Shown here: piece by piece, positions 34,977-43,818 of the stretch
How positions within the stretch are numbered: position 1 is the stretch's first letter
How the letters are laid out: each line of letters begins with the position of its first letter
Assembly: GCF_001485415.1 (NCBI RefSeq)
Contig: NZ_BCMQ01000013.1
Coordinates: 27,177-91,176 of the forward strand
Length of the DNA stretch: 64,000 bases
Source: Myroides odoratimimus
GTDB taxonomy: Bacteria > Bacteroidota > Bacteroidia > Flavobacteriales > Flavobacteriaceae
Reading direction: 5' to 3'
Notes under the pieces: model-generated
The model's database searches: none
Seen by the model: the letters and a program-made list of their open reading frames with translations, nothing else
Told to the model about the DNA's origin: nothing
Made by a program: the position numbers and the translations under genes

Positions 34977-35801
34977 ATGAAACAATACTTAGACTTAGTA
35001 CAGCAAGTACTAGATAACGGAACACAAAAAGGAGATCGTACAGGGACAGGAACTAAGAGTATATTCGGTCATCAGATGCGATTTGATTTATCAGAAGGAT
35101 TTCCTTTGGTTACAACTAAGAAAGTACATTTAAAGTCTATCGTATATGAGTTGTTGTGGTTCTTAAACGGAGATACGAATATTAAGTATCTTAGTGAGAA
35201 TGGAGTGCGTATATGGGATGAGTGGGCTGATGAGAACGGTGATCTAGGACCTGTGTATGGATATCAATGGAGAAACTGGAATGGAGAAGGGATAGACCAG
35301 ATAAAAGAGGTGATAGATACACTGAAGAACAACCCTAATAGTAGACGTATAATGGTGTCTGCATGGAATCCTAGTGTGATGCCTGATACTTCTGTTTCTT
35401 TTGCAGAGAATGTAGCTAATGGTAAGGCGGCATTACCTCCATGTCATTCATTCTTTCAGTTCTATGTAGCAGATGGTAAACTGTCATGTCAGTTATATCA
35501 GCGCAGTGCAGATGTATTCTTAGGGGTGCCTTTTAATATTGCTTCTTATGCTTTATTAACGATGATGGTCGCTCAGGTATGTGATCTAGAAGTAGGTGAT
35601 TTTATCCATACATTCGGAGATGTACATATCTATAATAACCATATCGAACAGGTAACGTTACAGTTAAGTAGAGAACCAAAACCGTTGCCTCGTATGGTGA
35701 TAAACAAAGAGGTGAAAGATATATTTAGTTTTAAATACGAAGATTTTACACTTGAGGGGTATGATCCTCATCCTGCTATAAAAGGACAGGTGTCTGTATA
35801 A
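34977..35801 (+). CDS. thyA: Thymidylate synthase
   Basis: Converts dUMP to dTMP with methylene-tetrahydrofolate, giving dihydrofolate. The 274-residue protein carries the catalytic Cys156 in [13 protein letters not shown], the dUMP-phosphate arginine region [11 protein letters not shown], and [23 protein letters not shown]. It has about ten extra residues before the active site ([14 protein letters not shown]) compared with the 264-residue E. coli enzyme. folA lies just downstream, so the dihydrofolate product is recycled by a co-transcribed enzyme. Confidence 0.97.
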   Translation: MKQYLDLVQQVLDNGTQKGDRTGTGTKSIFGHQMRFDLSEGFPLVTTKKVHLKSIVYELLWFLNGDTNIKYLSENGVRIWDEWADENGDLGPVYGYQWRNWNGEGIDQIKEVIDTLKNNPNSRRIMVSAWNPSVMPDTSVSFAENVANGKAALPPCHSFFQFYVADGKLSCQLYQRSADVFLGVPFNIASYALLTMMVAQVCDLEVGDFIHTFGDVHIYNNHIEQVTLQLSREPKPLPRMVINKEVKDIFSFKYEDFTLEGYDPHPAIKGQVSV

Positions 35802-35824
35802 ACAGAATAATAAAAATATAGCTT

Positions 35825-36235
35825 ATGAAAAGAGATGAATCTTACGAAATGTATGAATATGCACGCAAACGATTAAAACAAAGAAAGATGTTATTCTTTC
35901 ACTTTGTAGTATTTGTTTTAGGAAGTATTGCCATGTTTTGTTTTAACGGCTTAGTTCAGGATCAGACTACAGTTACGATTTGGTGGCCGTATGCTATCGG
36001 GATATGGGCATTGTTAGTATTCTTACACGCTGTGAATGTATTAATCGTAGATCGTTTTATGGGTAAGCGATGGGAGGATAAGCAAGTAAGACGTTTAGTA
36101 GAGCTACAAGAACAACGAATCAAAGAATTAAGAGCAAAAGTAGAGAAGGATTTTCCATTAGTAGATACACAGAGAGATTTAGAGCAAATCCAACAACCAA
36201 CTCCTACTAGCTCACCAGAATTAGATAAAAAATAA
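35825..36235 (+). CDS. 2TM-domain membrane protein, unknown function
   Basis: A 136-residue protein with two transmembrane segments (about 22-41 and 51-75) and a conserved region around MGKRWEDKQVRRLVELQEQRIKEL that continues as a short coiled coil (about 82-110). This is the 2TM domain found in many Flavobacteriaceae, sometimes fused to histidine kinases. It lies between thyA (23-base gap) and folA (4-base gap), so it is co-transcribed with the thymidylate genes, but no direct link to folate is known. Confidence 0.8.
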   Translation: MKRDESYEMYEYARKRLKQRKMLFFHFVVFVLGSIAMFCFNGLVQDQTTVTIWWPYAIGIWALLVFLHAVNVLIVDRFMGKRWEDKQVRRLVELQEQRIKELRAKVEKDFPLVDTQRDLEQIQQPTPTSSPELDKK

Positions 36236-36239
36236 ATAT

Positions 36240-36725
36240 ATGCTGACACTGATCGCTGCAGCTGCAGAGAATAATGCTTTAGGTAAAGACAATGATTTGT
36301 TATGGCATTTGCCAGATGACTTTAAACACTTTAAGGACTTAACGTCTCACCATTTTATTATAATGGGAAGAAAGACTTTTGAGTCATTTCCAAAACCTTT
36401 GCCTAACCGTACGCATATCATCATTACCCGTCAGGAGGACTATGATGCTCCTGCGGCATGTATCGTAGTGAATAGTTTAGAAAAGGCTTTAGATTTAGTA
36501 ACAGAGCAAGAAGAAAGTTTTATTATAGGTGGAGGGGAAATCTATAATCTAGCACTTCCTTTTGCAGATAAGATAGAATTAACTCGTGTACATACAGTAT
36601 TAGAGGCAGATGCTTTCTTTCCTGTTATAGATCCTAAAGAGTGGAAGTTAGTCAGAGAGGAGTTTCATGATAAAGATGCAAGACATCAGTATCCGTTTAC
36701 CTTTTTGACATATATGAAAAGCTAA
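36240..36725 (+). CDS. folA: Dihydrofolate reductase
   Basis: Reduces dihydrofolate to tetrahydrofolate with NADPH, closing the thymidylate cycle started by thyA upstream. The 161-residue protein has LIAAAAENNALGKDNDLLWHLPDDFKHFK (substrate site with the acidic residue in LPDDF), the NADPH motif IIMGRKTFESFPKPLPNR and FIIGGGEIYNLALP. Length and motifs are standard chromosomal DHFR. Confidence 0.96.
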   Translation: MLTLIAAAAENNALGKDNDLLWHLPDDFKHFKDLTSHHFIIMGRKTFESFPKPLPNRTHIIITRQEDYDAPAACIVVNSLEKALDLVTEQEESFIIGGGEIYNLALPFADKIELTRVHTVLEADAFFPVIDPKEWKLVREEFHDKDARHQYPFTFLTYMKS

Positions 36726-36737
36726 AAAAAGTAAGTT

Positions 36738-37604
36738 ATGAAAAAGATATTTTCTTGTTTAATTGTTGCTCTAGTTGGATTTTTGGGATATGCTCAAGAA
36801 CCTTCTAAAACAATAGATCAAAAAAAAGAAACTGTAGTGAAGGATGAGCCAATCGTCATTAAGGATACCTTACGACTAAAGTTTCAGAATAATGAAAATG
36901 TAGGTAAGGATCAGCAGTTCTTAGGTAAAGATATCTATGAAAGTACTTATCTAAAAGAAGGAGATGTTTTTAGAAAAAACACAAAATATAGTGGTACTTC
37001 TTATAAGAGTAAGAATTTTGACTCTCTTACCTTAATCGATATTACTAATCCTCTAGAGCTAATGCTTTTCTATAAAGAAAAGAAGGCTTTTGTATTAGTC
37101 AATAGAGAGTTAGCAGAACGCAATGTCATCGAACTAGGAGTTAAGTTTCCGACTATGGAGACTAGTTTTGCAGGGGTGAGTACGAAGCGTAATTATTGGT
37201 TAGTGAATGAGCGCAACAGATCAGTGAATTTATATAACAGCGTTACTTATGAGCTACACCGTGTATTTACTTTTCCAGAGGGAGTTAAGATTAAACAATA
37301 TTTGACACTGCCTCATCTGTTCTTTTGGGTAGATGAAGAGAACGTATTACATGGAAATGACCTAGTCGGTAAAGAGATTGTTACGTATAATCTAGAATCG
37401 GAATACGATTTAATGCAAATATTAGAGGTAGATAAATTACTTTATTCTTATAAAGATAAATTATACTTTGTTGATTTAAAAGCGAATAAGACTTCTGTTC
37501 TAGATACAAAAGAAAAAAGCATTTCAGGCTTCTTTTATGGCAATCAAAAATTGAGTATTTTTGACGGACAGAAATTAAATAATTACTTTATAAAATTACC
37601 GTAA
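36738..37604 (+). CDS. Exported protein of unknown function, possible beta-propeller
   Basis: A 288-residue protein with a signal peptide (MKKIFSCLIVALVGFLGYAQ). The body consists of short repeating beta-rich segments (for example LMLFYKEKKAFVLVNREL, TKRNYWLVNERNRSVNLYN, LPHLFFWVDEENVLHGND, LLYSYKDKLYFVDLK). These resemble blades of a WD40/PQQ-type propeller, though no signature motif is present. It sits 12 bases after folA, and its stop overlaps the next start by one base, so it is part of the operon. I do not recognise a named family. Confidence 0.7.
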   Translation: MKKIFSCLIVALVGFLGYAQEPSKTIDQKKETVVKDEPIVIKDTLRLKFQNNENVGKDQQFLGKDIYESTYLKEGDVFRKNTKYSGTSYKSKNFDSLTLIDITNPLELMLFYKEKKAFVLVNRELAERNVIELGVKFPTMETSFAGVSTKRNYWLVNERNRSVNLYNSVTYELHRVFTFPEGVKIKQYLTLPHLFFWVDEENVLHGNDLVGKEIVTYNLESEYDLMQILEVDKLLYSYKDKLYFVDLKANKTSVLDTKEKSISGFFYGNQKLSIFDGQKLNNYFIKLP

Positions 37605-38218
37605 TGCATATAGCTATTGCTGGAAATATAGGCGCAGGAAAGACTACGCTTACAAATTTATTAGCCAAACACTATGGGTGGGAACCTCATTATGAGGATG
37701 TAGTAGATAATCCTTATCTAGATGACTTCTACCACCAGATGGACAGATGGTCTTTTAACTTACAAGTGTATTTTTTAAATAGCCGTTTTCGTCAAGTTTT
37801 ACAAATTAGACAAAGTGGTAAGACGATTATCCAGGATCGTACAATATATGAAGATGCACATATCTTCGCGCCGAACTTACACGCAATGGGCTTAATGTCT
37901 AATCGTGATTTTCAGAACTACTCTTCTTTATTCGAATTGATGCAAGAGTTGGTAGGGGCTCCAGATTTATTAATCTATTTAAGAAGCTCTGTACCTAATC
38001 TAGTAGGGCAAATCCAAAAGAGAGGAAGAGATTATGAAAACTCTATTTCTATCGAGTATTTAAACAAATTAAATGAACGATATGAAGAGTGGATTAAAGG
38101 GTATGACAAAGGGAAGTTACTAATTATCGATGTAGATAATTTGGATTTCGTAGAAAACCCAGAAGATTTAGGAAACGTAATTAATAAAATAGATGCTGAA
38201 ATAAACGGTCTATTTTAG
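37604..38218 (+). CDS. Deoxynucleoside kinase
   Basis: A 204-residue kinase that phosphorylates deoxynucleosides for salvage. The P-loop GNIGAGKTTL lies at residues 7-16, the DRTIYEDAHIFA motif (catalytic and base-recognition region, as in dCK/dGK/dNK proteins) at about 78-90, and the lid SVPNLVGQIQKRGRDYE at about 130-146. The start ATG shares its A with the stop of the upstream gene. Substrate (dA/dG/dC/dT) cannot be fixed. Together with thyA and folA upstream it forms a dNTP-supply operon, terminated at 38238-38273. Confidence 0.92.
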   Translation: MHIAIAGNIGAGKTTLTNLLAKHYGWEPHYEDVVDNPYLDDFYHQMDRWSFNLQVYFLNSRFRQVLQIRQSGKTIIQDRTIYEDAHIFAPNLHAMGLMSNRDFQNYSSLFELMQELVGAPDLLIYLRSSVPNLVGQIQKRGRDYENSISIEYLNKLNERYEEWIKGYDKGKLLIIDVDNLDFVENPEDLGNVINKIDAEINGLF

Positions 38219-38237
38219 AGTTAATATAGAATAAAGG

Positions 38238-38273
38238 AAAGCCCTGATATCATTTGATTTCAGGGCTTTTTTT
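38238..38273. terminator. Bidirectional terminator between deoxynucleoside kinase and lrp-type gene
   Basis: Ten-base-pair stem AAAGCCCTGA/TCAGGGCTTT followed by Ts. It reaches the end of the convergent Lrp-family gene. Confidence 0.9.
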
Positions 38274-38733
38274 ATAAAGGTATATTAGAAGTCTTTTTGA
38301 TCGTCTGAATTACAAAAGAACTTTTGATATTAGATATAATCTCTAGTTTAGAGATTTTGTGTACTACGAATTGTTGATAGGCTTGTACGTCGTCAACTAA
38401 TAACTTTAAAAAGAAGTCATAGTCCCCTGCTATATAAGAAGCTTCTAATACTTCGTCTAAGCCCTTTACATATTTCTCAAATTCTTCGAATAGACTTTCT
38501 TGATGTCTGATCAGTATGACTTGACAGTATACGATTAGTTTTTTTCCTAATAAATCGGGGTTAAGTTGGGCAGTGTACCCTTGAATAATACCTGTTGCTT
38601 CAAGCTTCTTTATTCGTTCGTGTACTGGTGTAAGTGATAAGTTCACTTTCTCTGCTAGTTGTTTTGTCGATTGTTTTCCGTCTAATTGAAGTTCGATAAG
38701 TAGTCTTTTATCAATTTCGTCTATGTGTTGCAT
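38272..38733 (-). CDS. Lrp/AsnC-family transcriptional regulator
   Basis: A 153-residue regulator with an N-terminal helix-turn-helix (about 1-60: LLIELQLDGKQSTKQLAEKVNLSLTPVHERIKKLEATGII) and a C-terminal RAM ligand-binding domain (about 68-140). Members sense amino acids and form octamers or dimers on DNA. It is divergent from the small peptide gene and susCD (162 bases to the peptide ATG), so it is a candidate regulator of that locus; that is inference from position only. Confidence 0.92.
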   Translation of the reverse strand: MQHIDEIDKRLLIELQLDGKQSTKQLAEKVNLSLTPVHERIKKLEATGIIQGYTAQLNPDLLGKKLIVYCQVILIRHQESLFEEFEKYVKGLDEVLEASYIAGDYDFFLKLLVDDVQAYQQFVVHKISKLEIISNIKSSFVIQTIKKTSNIPL

Positions 38734-38834
38734 AGTTAATTTTTCTGTTTAGTGAAGTTTAGGATATGTAAAAGTAATGGTTTTTTCTTTGAAAGATATT
38801 GATTATAGATGTTTTTTCCTTAATTATGGTTGTG

Positions 38835-38866
38835 TTGTAGAAAAAATATTTATGTGTATATCTTTG
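38835..38866 (+). promoter_or_regulatory. Promoter of the small peptide transcript
   Basis: TTG (38835-38837), a 21-base spacer and TATCTTTG (38859-38866) match the Bacteroidota consensus. The peptide ATG lies 30 bases further, so transcription probably begins near 38872. Confidence 0.72.
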
Positions 38867-38895
38867 CACTGTTATATCAGATAAAAAATAAGTAA

Positions 38896-39021
38896 ATGAA
38901 GATTATACAAAAAATAGTAAAACCTATTTCGAAATCATGCAGTACACCTGTTCTTGCTAAAAACTTCTCTATGTGTATGGAGAAGATGTGTGTACCCTTA
39001 TGTGAAGAAAAGCTTTATTGA
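38896..39021 (+). CDS. Small Cys/Met-rich peptide upstream of susC (putative leader or free peptide)
   Basis: An ORF of 41 codons too short for routine gene calling. The N-terminal half is basic (MKIIQKIVKPISKS), then CSTPVLAKNF, then a Met/Cys-rich end, SMCMEKMCVPLCEEKLY: four cysteines (15, 27, 32, 36) and four methionines (1, 26, 28, 31). It has its own promoter upstream (38835-38866) and a strong terminator 21 bases after its stop (39042-39072). The transcript of about 200 bases therefore looks designed around it. It could be a leader peptide whose translation controls read-through into susCD, a metal-binding or secreted peptide, or the ORF could be incidental to a small RNA. No homology known to me. 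Confidence 0.5.
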   Translation: MKIIQKIVKPISKSCSTPVLAKNFSMCMEKMCVPLCEEKLY

Positions 39022-39041
39022 TTTTTTGTTTTAATAACAGA

Positions 39042-39072
39042 AAAGGAGGCTTTGGTAGAGCCTCCTTTTTTT
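39042..39072 (+). terminator. Terminator or attenuator between the small peptide gene and susC
   Basis: Ten-base-pair stem AAAGGAGGCT/AGCCTCCTTT, loop TTGGTAG, followed by seven Ts. No promoter with a TAnnTTTG match lies between it and susC, so partial read-through may drive susC. Confidence 0.9.
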
Positions 39073-39073
39073 G

Positions 39074-39122
39074 TATCGTTTTTTTAAGCAGCAAAAAAAC
39101 GATAGGTAATGTGTGTGCTGCT
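39074..39122 (+). promoter_or_regulatory. Possible pseudoknot in the susC 5' leader
   Basis: A perfect 12-bp stem (39074-39085 with 39093-39104; TATCG plus seven Ts pairing with seven As plus CGATA) has loop AAGCAGC. The loop bases AGCAGC (39087-39092) are complementary to GCTGCT at 39117-39122, giving an H-type pseudoknot about 25 bases before the susC ATG. No known riboswitch class was recognised. Confidence 0.55.
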
Positions 39123-39147
39123 AAAAATAATAAAATTTTTAGTATAA

Positions 39148-42100
39148 ATGAAAAGTATTAAACTTCGGCTACTAATAAGTAGCTTGCTACTGCTGTGTAA
39201 TGTGGCTTTAGCACAACAAGTAACTGTGACAGGTGTGGTAAGTGAACAGGGGGGGGTCTCTCTACCTGGAGTCTCAGTTATCGTAAAGAATTCAACTAAA
39301 GGAGTACAAACAGACTTAGATGGTAAGTATGCTATCGATGTAAATGAAGGTGATGTGCTTCAGTTCGAATATGTAGGTTTTAAACCTCAGTCTATCACCG
39401 TGACTAAGCAGCGTGTAGTGAATATTAGCTTAGCAGAGGATGTAATAGGCTTAGACGATATCGTAATCGTGGCTTATGGTGCTCAAAAACAAAAAGCTGT
39501 AGTAGGTGCGATTAGTCAGATTAAGAGCGATGCTCTAGATAAGCAAGTGTCTACTTCTGTAGTGTCTGCACTACAAGGAACAGTAGCTGGAGTGAATATC
39601 ATAAACTCTAACTCTCAACCTGGAGAGAGCCCTACAATACGCATTCGTGGTATCGGTTCTATCAATGCATCAGCAGATCCATTAATTATATTAGATGGAG
39701 CTCCGTATTCAGGCTATATTAGCTCGATAAGTGCAGATCAGATAGAAAGTATCAACGTGCTGAAAGATGCGTCCTCTACAGCCTTATACGGTTCTCGTGG
39801 AGCTAATGGTGTAATCCTGATTAAAACAAAAATGGGTAAGCTAAATAGCCAACCAGACGTGAATATCAAGTTGAGTTCTGGAGTAGCATTCGATGCTGTG
39901 AAAACACACAAGGTATTAGATACTCGTGGGTATACACAGTATCTGTGGGAAGCCAGAAAGAATAACTATCAGTATGTGCTAGGCCAAGATGAAGAGACAG
40001 CACGTAGAACGGCTTCAGATGGGTTAGTAAGTTATTTTGGTTATAATCCATTTGGAACAGATCAACCTGTGGATTATAATGGTAATTGGACAGTTAAGAA
40101 TCCGTTGTTATGGGAGACAGACTGGAAAAAAGAATTGCAGAGAAACCAAGCGTTTAGAAATGAATACAATTTTAATGTAGCAGGTGGAGGTGATCGTACG
40201 ACTTATTTCCTTTCAGGTAACTACTTAAACCAAGATGGAATGATCAAGACTTCTAACTTTGAACGTACGACTGTTCGTCTTAATATAGAAAGTCAAGTGA
40301 CAGACTGGTTACAATTAGGAGCTAATACTGCGTACTCTGCTTCTAATCAAAACTTCCCTGTACAGAGTGGTACTAACCTTTATAGCCCAATGGGATGGAT
40401 CTATGCTATGCCTAGTGTATATCCTGTATATAAAAGAGACTTAAATGGACAAGTAGTATATGATGCTCAAGGAAGTCTGATCTATGATTATGGTAATGCT
40501 TCTAGTAAAGATATTAATAGTGTTCGCCCTATCATGAGTGGTGAGAATGCAGCAGGGATATTACAAAACAATAGTACTGTAATTAGACGATCTACGACGA
40601 GTTGGAATGGTTTTGCTAAGTTAGATTTGGCTGAGGGGTTATATTTCAGAACTAATCTGTCTTATGAAAAGTATGACTATGACAATAAAGAGTACAACAA
40701 CTCTCAGTATGGTCAGGCATCTAGTGTGAATGGTCGTGTACTTAGATTCAAGGATACGTCAGAGACATTGAACTTTATTAATGCCTTACACTACGATAAG
40801 ATATTAGGAGAACACCATATCGCAGTAGATGGTATCTACGAGGCTTATAAGTTTAAGAAAGATTTCTTTAATGCTTCTACTACAGGATTCTTACCTGGTA
40901 ATACAGAGATAGGGAGTGGTACCTCATTAGAGGGTATTAATGGATACGATGTAGAGGATAGATTGACTAGTTATTTAGGTAGGGTAAGTTATGACTATGC
41001 AAATAAGTATTTTATAGAAGGATCGTTTAGACGTGATGCAAGTACTCGTTTTGATAAATCTGTTCGAAAAGGAAACTTCTACTCAGTAGGAGGATCTTGG
41101 ATAGTGTCATCAGAAGATTTCTTAGTAGACAATAATACTATTGACTTATTAAAATTAAGAGTTTCTTATGGTGAGCTAGGAAATAATAATATCACAGGGA
41201 AGTATTTTCCTTACTTAAGGTTATTTGATACAGGTTATAATCAGTTAGATAATCCTGGGGTTGTATTAGGTGATTTAGCTGATCCATATTTGACATGGGA
41301 GAAAACAGCTTCATTCAATGCTGGTATCGATTTTAGTTTGTTTAACAATAGAATAGAAGGATCGGTTGATTATTATAAAAAGCGTTCTATAGATTTATTA
41401 TTTGCTATTCCACAAGCTCCTTCTACTGGTAACTTAGAGATATTATCTAATGCTGGAACAATAGAAAACTATGGACTAGAGGTAAGCTTGACTTCTCATA
41501 ATATACGTTCTGGCGATTGGAAATGGGATACTTCACTTAATTTCTCTATTGATAGAAATAAGATTAAATCACTGACGCAAGACAGTTTTATCAGTGGGTT
41601 AAATAGATGGGCAGAAGGTCGCTCTCTTTATGATTTCTATTTAAGAGATTGGGCTGGTGTAGATCCTAATGATGGATATGGAATGTGGTATAAGGATGTA
41701 GTAGATACAGATGGTCAAGTGATAGGAAGAGAAACTACAAAGGACTATAACGAGGCAACGCGTTACTATAATAAATCTGCTCTTCCAAAACTAGTAGGAG
41801 GATTTAATACGGCTTTATCTTATAAAAACTTTGATTTTAGTGCATTCTTTAATTTTAGTTTAGGTGGTTATATTTATGATAATGATTATTCGGGATTAAT
41901 GAATGGTATGTCTATAGGATATCAAAGTTCACCTGATATAGTTAATCGTTGGCAAAAGCCGGGTGATATTACGGATATCCCAGTACTTATTAACTCTACA
42001 AATAACTTTGCTGCAACATCTACTAGATTCCTGTATAAGAATGATTATTTAAGATTAAAAGCATTAACACTTGGGTATACTTTACCTATCGAAAGTTTAG

Positions 42101-42264
42101 GTAAGTTTAAATTAAAACAAGCAAGGGTATATGTGCAAGGAGAGAATTTATTGACTTTCCAGTCACATAAAGGTATCGATCCAGAGCAAGCAATTAACGG
42201 GGTGACTAACTATCGTGTGCCTCTATCTGCAACCCTATCTGTTGGATTAAATATTAATTTCTAA
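39148..42264 (+). CDS. SusC/RagA-family TonB-linked outer-membrane transporter
   Basis: A 1038-residue TonB-dependent transporter. Signal peptide (about 1-23, ending LLCNVALAQQ), a CarboxypepD_reg-like domain (about 25-105), the plug beginning near GLDDIVIVAYGAQKQKAVVGA and carrying the SusC signature SINVLKDASSTALYGSRGANG, and a barrel ending in the aromatic strand (VGLNINF). Family knowledge: SusC-type proteins form a hinged pair with a SusD lipoprotein that captures a large nutrient. susD follows directly. No glycosidase, sulfatase or peptidase is adjacent, so the substrate is not indicated. The gene follows a hairpin-rich leader. Confidence 0.94.
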   Translation: MKSIKLRLLISSLLLLCNVALAQQVTVTGVVSEQGGVSLPGVSVIVKNSTKGVQTDLDGKYAIDVNEGDVLQFEYVGFKPQSITVTKQRVVNISLAEDVIGLDDIVIVAYGAQKQKAVVGAISQIKSDALDKQVSTSVVSALQGTVAGVNIINSNSQPGESPTIRIRGIGSINASADPLIILDGAPYSGYISSISADQIESINVLKDASSTALYGSRGANGVILIKTKMGKLNSQPDVNIKLSSGVAFDAVKTHKVLDTRGYTQYLWEARKNNYQYVLGQDEETARRTASDGLVSYFGYNPFGTDQPVDYNGNWTVKNPLLWETDWKKELQRNQAFRNEYNFNVAGGGDRTTYFLSGNYLNQDGMIKTSNFERTTVRLNIESQVTDWLQLGANTAYSASNQNFPVQSGTNLYSPMGWIYAMPSVYPVYKRDLNGQVVYDAQGSLIYDYGNASSKDINSVRPIMSGENAAGILQNNSTVIRRSTTSWNGFAKLDLAEGLYFRTNLSYEKYDYDNKEYNNSQYGQASSVNGRVLRFKDTSETLNFINALHYDKILGEHHIAVDGIYEAYKFKKDFFNASTTGFLPGNTEIGSGTSLEGINGYDVEDRLTSYLGRVSYDYANKYFIEGSFRRDASTRFDKSVRKGNFYSVGGSWIVSSEDFLVDNNTIDLLKLRVSYGELGNNNITGKYFPYLRLFDTGYNQLDNPGVVLGDLADPYLTWEKTASFNAGIDFSLFNNRIEGSVDYYKKRSIDLLFAIPQAPSTGNLEILSNAGTIENYGLEVSLTSHNIRSGDWKWDTSLNFSIDRNKIKSLTQDSFISGLNRWAEGRSLYDFYLRDWAGVDPNDGYGMWYKDVVDTDGQVIGRETTKDYNEATRYYNKSALPKLVGGFNTALSYKNFDFSAFFNFSLGGYIYDNDYSGLMNGMSIGYQSSPDIVNRWQKPGDITDIPVLINSTNNFAATSTRFLYKNDYLRLKALTLGYTLPIESLGKFKLKQARVYVQGENLLTFQSHKGIDPEQAINGVTNYRVPLSATLSVGLNINF

Positions 42265-42276
42265 AAGAGTAAATAC

Positions 42277-43668
42277 GTGATAAAATCAATAATAAAAAGT
42301 ATCGTAGCTGTATTGTTTATTAGCACAGTTACAGGATGTTCATCAGATTTCTTAGATGATCCAAAACCAAAAGATAGTATATCTCCAGAAGTAGTATTTG
42401 GGAGTAAAGAGGGGGCGACCTCATTCTTATCGGGAATTTTGAGATTACAGAGAAGCACTTTGATTAATGATGAAGCGTCTGGATTACATAGTATTTTATT
42501 TGCTCGAAGTGTAAAAGGAGCAGATTTGATACAAAAACAGATTTGGTTTGGCTCAGATTATGACTACCAGGTGTATTTAAGTACAGGGACTAGATCTAAG
42601 TTCTCATGGCGATTGCCTTATAGAATCATAGATCAAGTAAATAACTTTATTCAAGGAGTAGAAGAGAGTACAAAGATTAGTAAAGAAGATAAAGATGAGT
42701 TAATAGGTCAGGCTCTAGCTCTTAGAGGATATTATTACTTTCAATTGGCAATAGAGTTTGGAGATGCTTATTTATCTAATCAAAACGTAACATTTCCGCC
42801 GATATATACAGAGCCGACTACTATACCTAATCCATTTTCTACTAAGGAAGAGTTCTTTACTAGAATAGTAACTGACTTAGAAGAAGCTTCGTCTAGACTA
42901 GGAGGAGGTAGAATAAATAAATCGTATATCAATAAATCAGTAGCTCAAGCATTTTTAGCTCAAGTATATCAATATATGGGTAAATGGGATCTAGCTAAGA
43001 AGAATGCGAATGAAGCTTATGGAGGAAATATACTAAAAGTATTGAATGCAGAAGATTACAACAAAGGCTTTGATACGATGAGTGCGACAGAGTGGTTATG
43101 GGCATTGCCTCAGAGTGCTGATCAGTCTGTGTATTATAAATCACATCCACACGCTATGATGGATCATATAGCGGTAGCTTATCACGGTACGTTTATCAAT
43201 GATGAGTTTGTGAAATATTTTAGCCCAACAGATGTGCGAAACTTGTTTAGTAATTTTTACGAAAAGCCTAAAGGAGATTGGCAAGAGTATGTGACTTCTA
43301 AGTTTAAATTCACATTCGAAGCTGATTTACCAGTTATCAGATATCCTGAATTGGTATTAATAGAAGCTGAAGCAGAATATCATTTAGGCAATGAAAGAAA
43401 GTCAAAAGAGATATTAGATGCTATTCGTCTAAATAGAGATGCAAAAGCTAAAGCTACAAGTGCTACTGGTACAGCGTTACTAGATGTAATCTTATTAGAG
43501 AGAAGAAAAGAATTATATGGAGAATGCGGAGTAGAGTGGTTCGATGCTAAGCGATTATTAAGAGGAATCACTCGTACAGGTAATCACAGAACTGTAGTAT
43601 CTCTTTCTGCACAGGATAAACGCTTCCAGTTAGTCATTCCTCAAGAAGAGTTAGATGCTCGTAATTAA
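42277..43668 (+). CDS. SusD/RagB-family outer-membrane lipoprotein
   Basis: A 463-residue surface lipoprotein that caps the SusC barrel. The start is GTG (42277), twelve bases after susC. The lipobox ends at Cys21 (STVTGCSSDF). SusD-type TPR helices are visible (QALALRGYYYFQLAIEFGDAY; INKSVAQAFLAQVYQYMGKWDLA). The SusD C-terminal signature follows (LLERRKELYGECGVEWFDAKRL). Slightly shorter than usual (about 500) but complete. Terminated by the TTCG-looped hairpin at 43738. Confidence 0.93.
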   Translation: MIKSIIKSIVAVLFISTVTGCSSDFLDDPKPKDSISPEVVFGSKEGATSFLSGILRLQRSTLINDEASGLHSILFARSVKGADLIQKQIWFGSDYDYQVYLSTGTRSKFSWRLPYRIIDQVNNFIQGVEESTKISKEDKDELIGQALALRGYYYFQLAIEFGDAYLSNQNVTFPPIYTEPTTIPNPFSTKEEFFTRIVTDLEEASSRLGGGRINKSYINKSVAQAFLAQVYQYMGKWDLAKKNANEAYGGNILKVLNAEDYNKGFDTMSATEWLWALPQSADQSVYYKSHPHAMMDHIAVAYHGTFINDEFVKYFSPTDVRNLFSNFYEKPKGDWQEYVTSKFKFTFEADLPVIRYPELVLIEAEAEYHLGNERKSKEILDAIRLNRDAKAKATSATGTALLDVILLERRKELYGECGVEWFDAKRLLRGITRTGNHRTVVSLSAQDKRFQLVIPQEELDARN

Positions 43669-43737
43669 TTGAATATTTATTTTTAAAAAAAGTATCCATT
43701 TTAGAATGGTATTTGGTTGTTGTTTTTAGTTAGCGTA

Positions 43738-43770
43738 AGAGGTTGTCATTCGTGACAACCTCTTTTTTTG
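43738..43770 (+). terminator. Terminator of susCD
   Basis: An 11-bp stem (AGAGGTTGTCA/TGACAACCTCT) closed by a TTCG tetraloop, followed by seven Ts. Confidence 0.93.
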
Positions 43771-43790
43771 TGTGGGTTGAGGTATAAAAA

Positions 43791-43814
43791 AAACACCTCT
43801 ACTAAGAGGTGTTT
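43791..43814 (-). terminator. Terminator of gldA
   Basis: Ten-base-pair stem AAACACCTCT/AGAGGTGTTT, loop ACTA, with a T-run on the minus strand. Confidence 0.88.
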
Positions 43815-43818
43815 TTGC

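Noticed and set aside
39074..39122. Known riboswitch (cobalamin, TPP, SAM) before susC
   Set aside because: None of the conserved boxes of these classes is present; only the novel stem-loop/pseudoknot pattern is reported.
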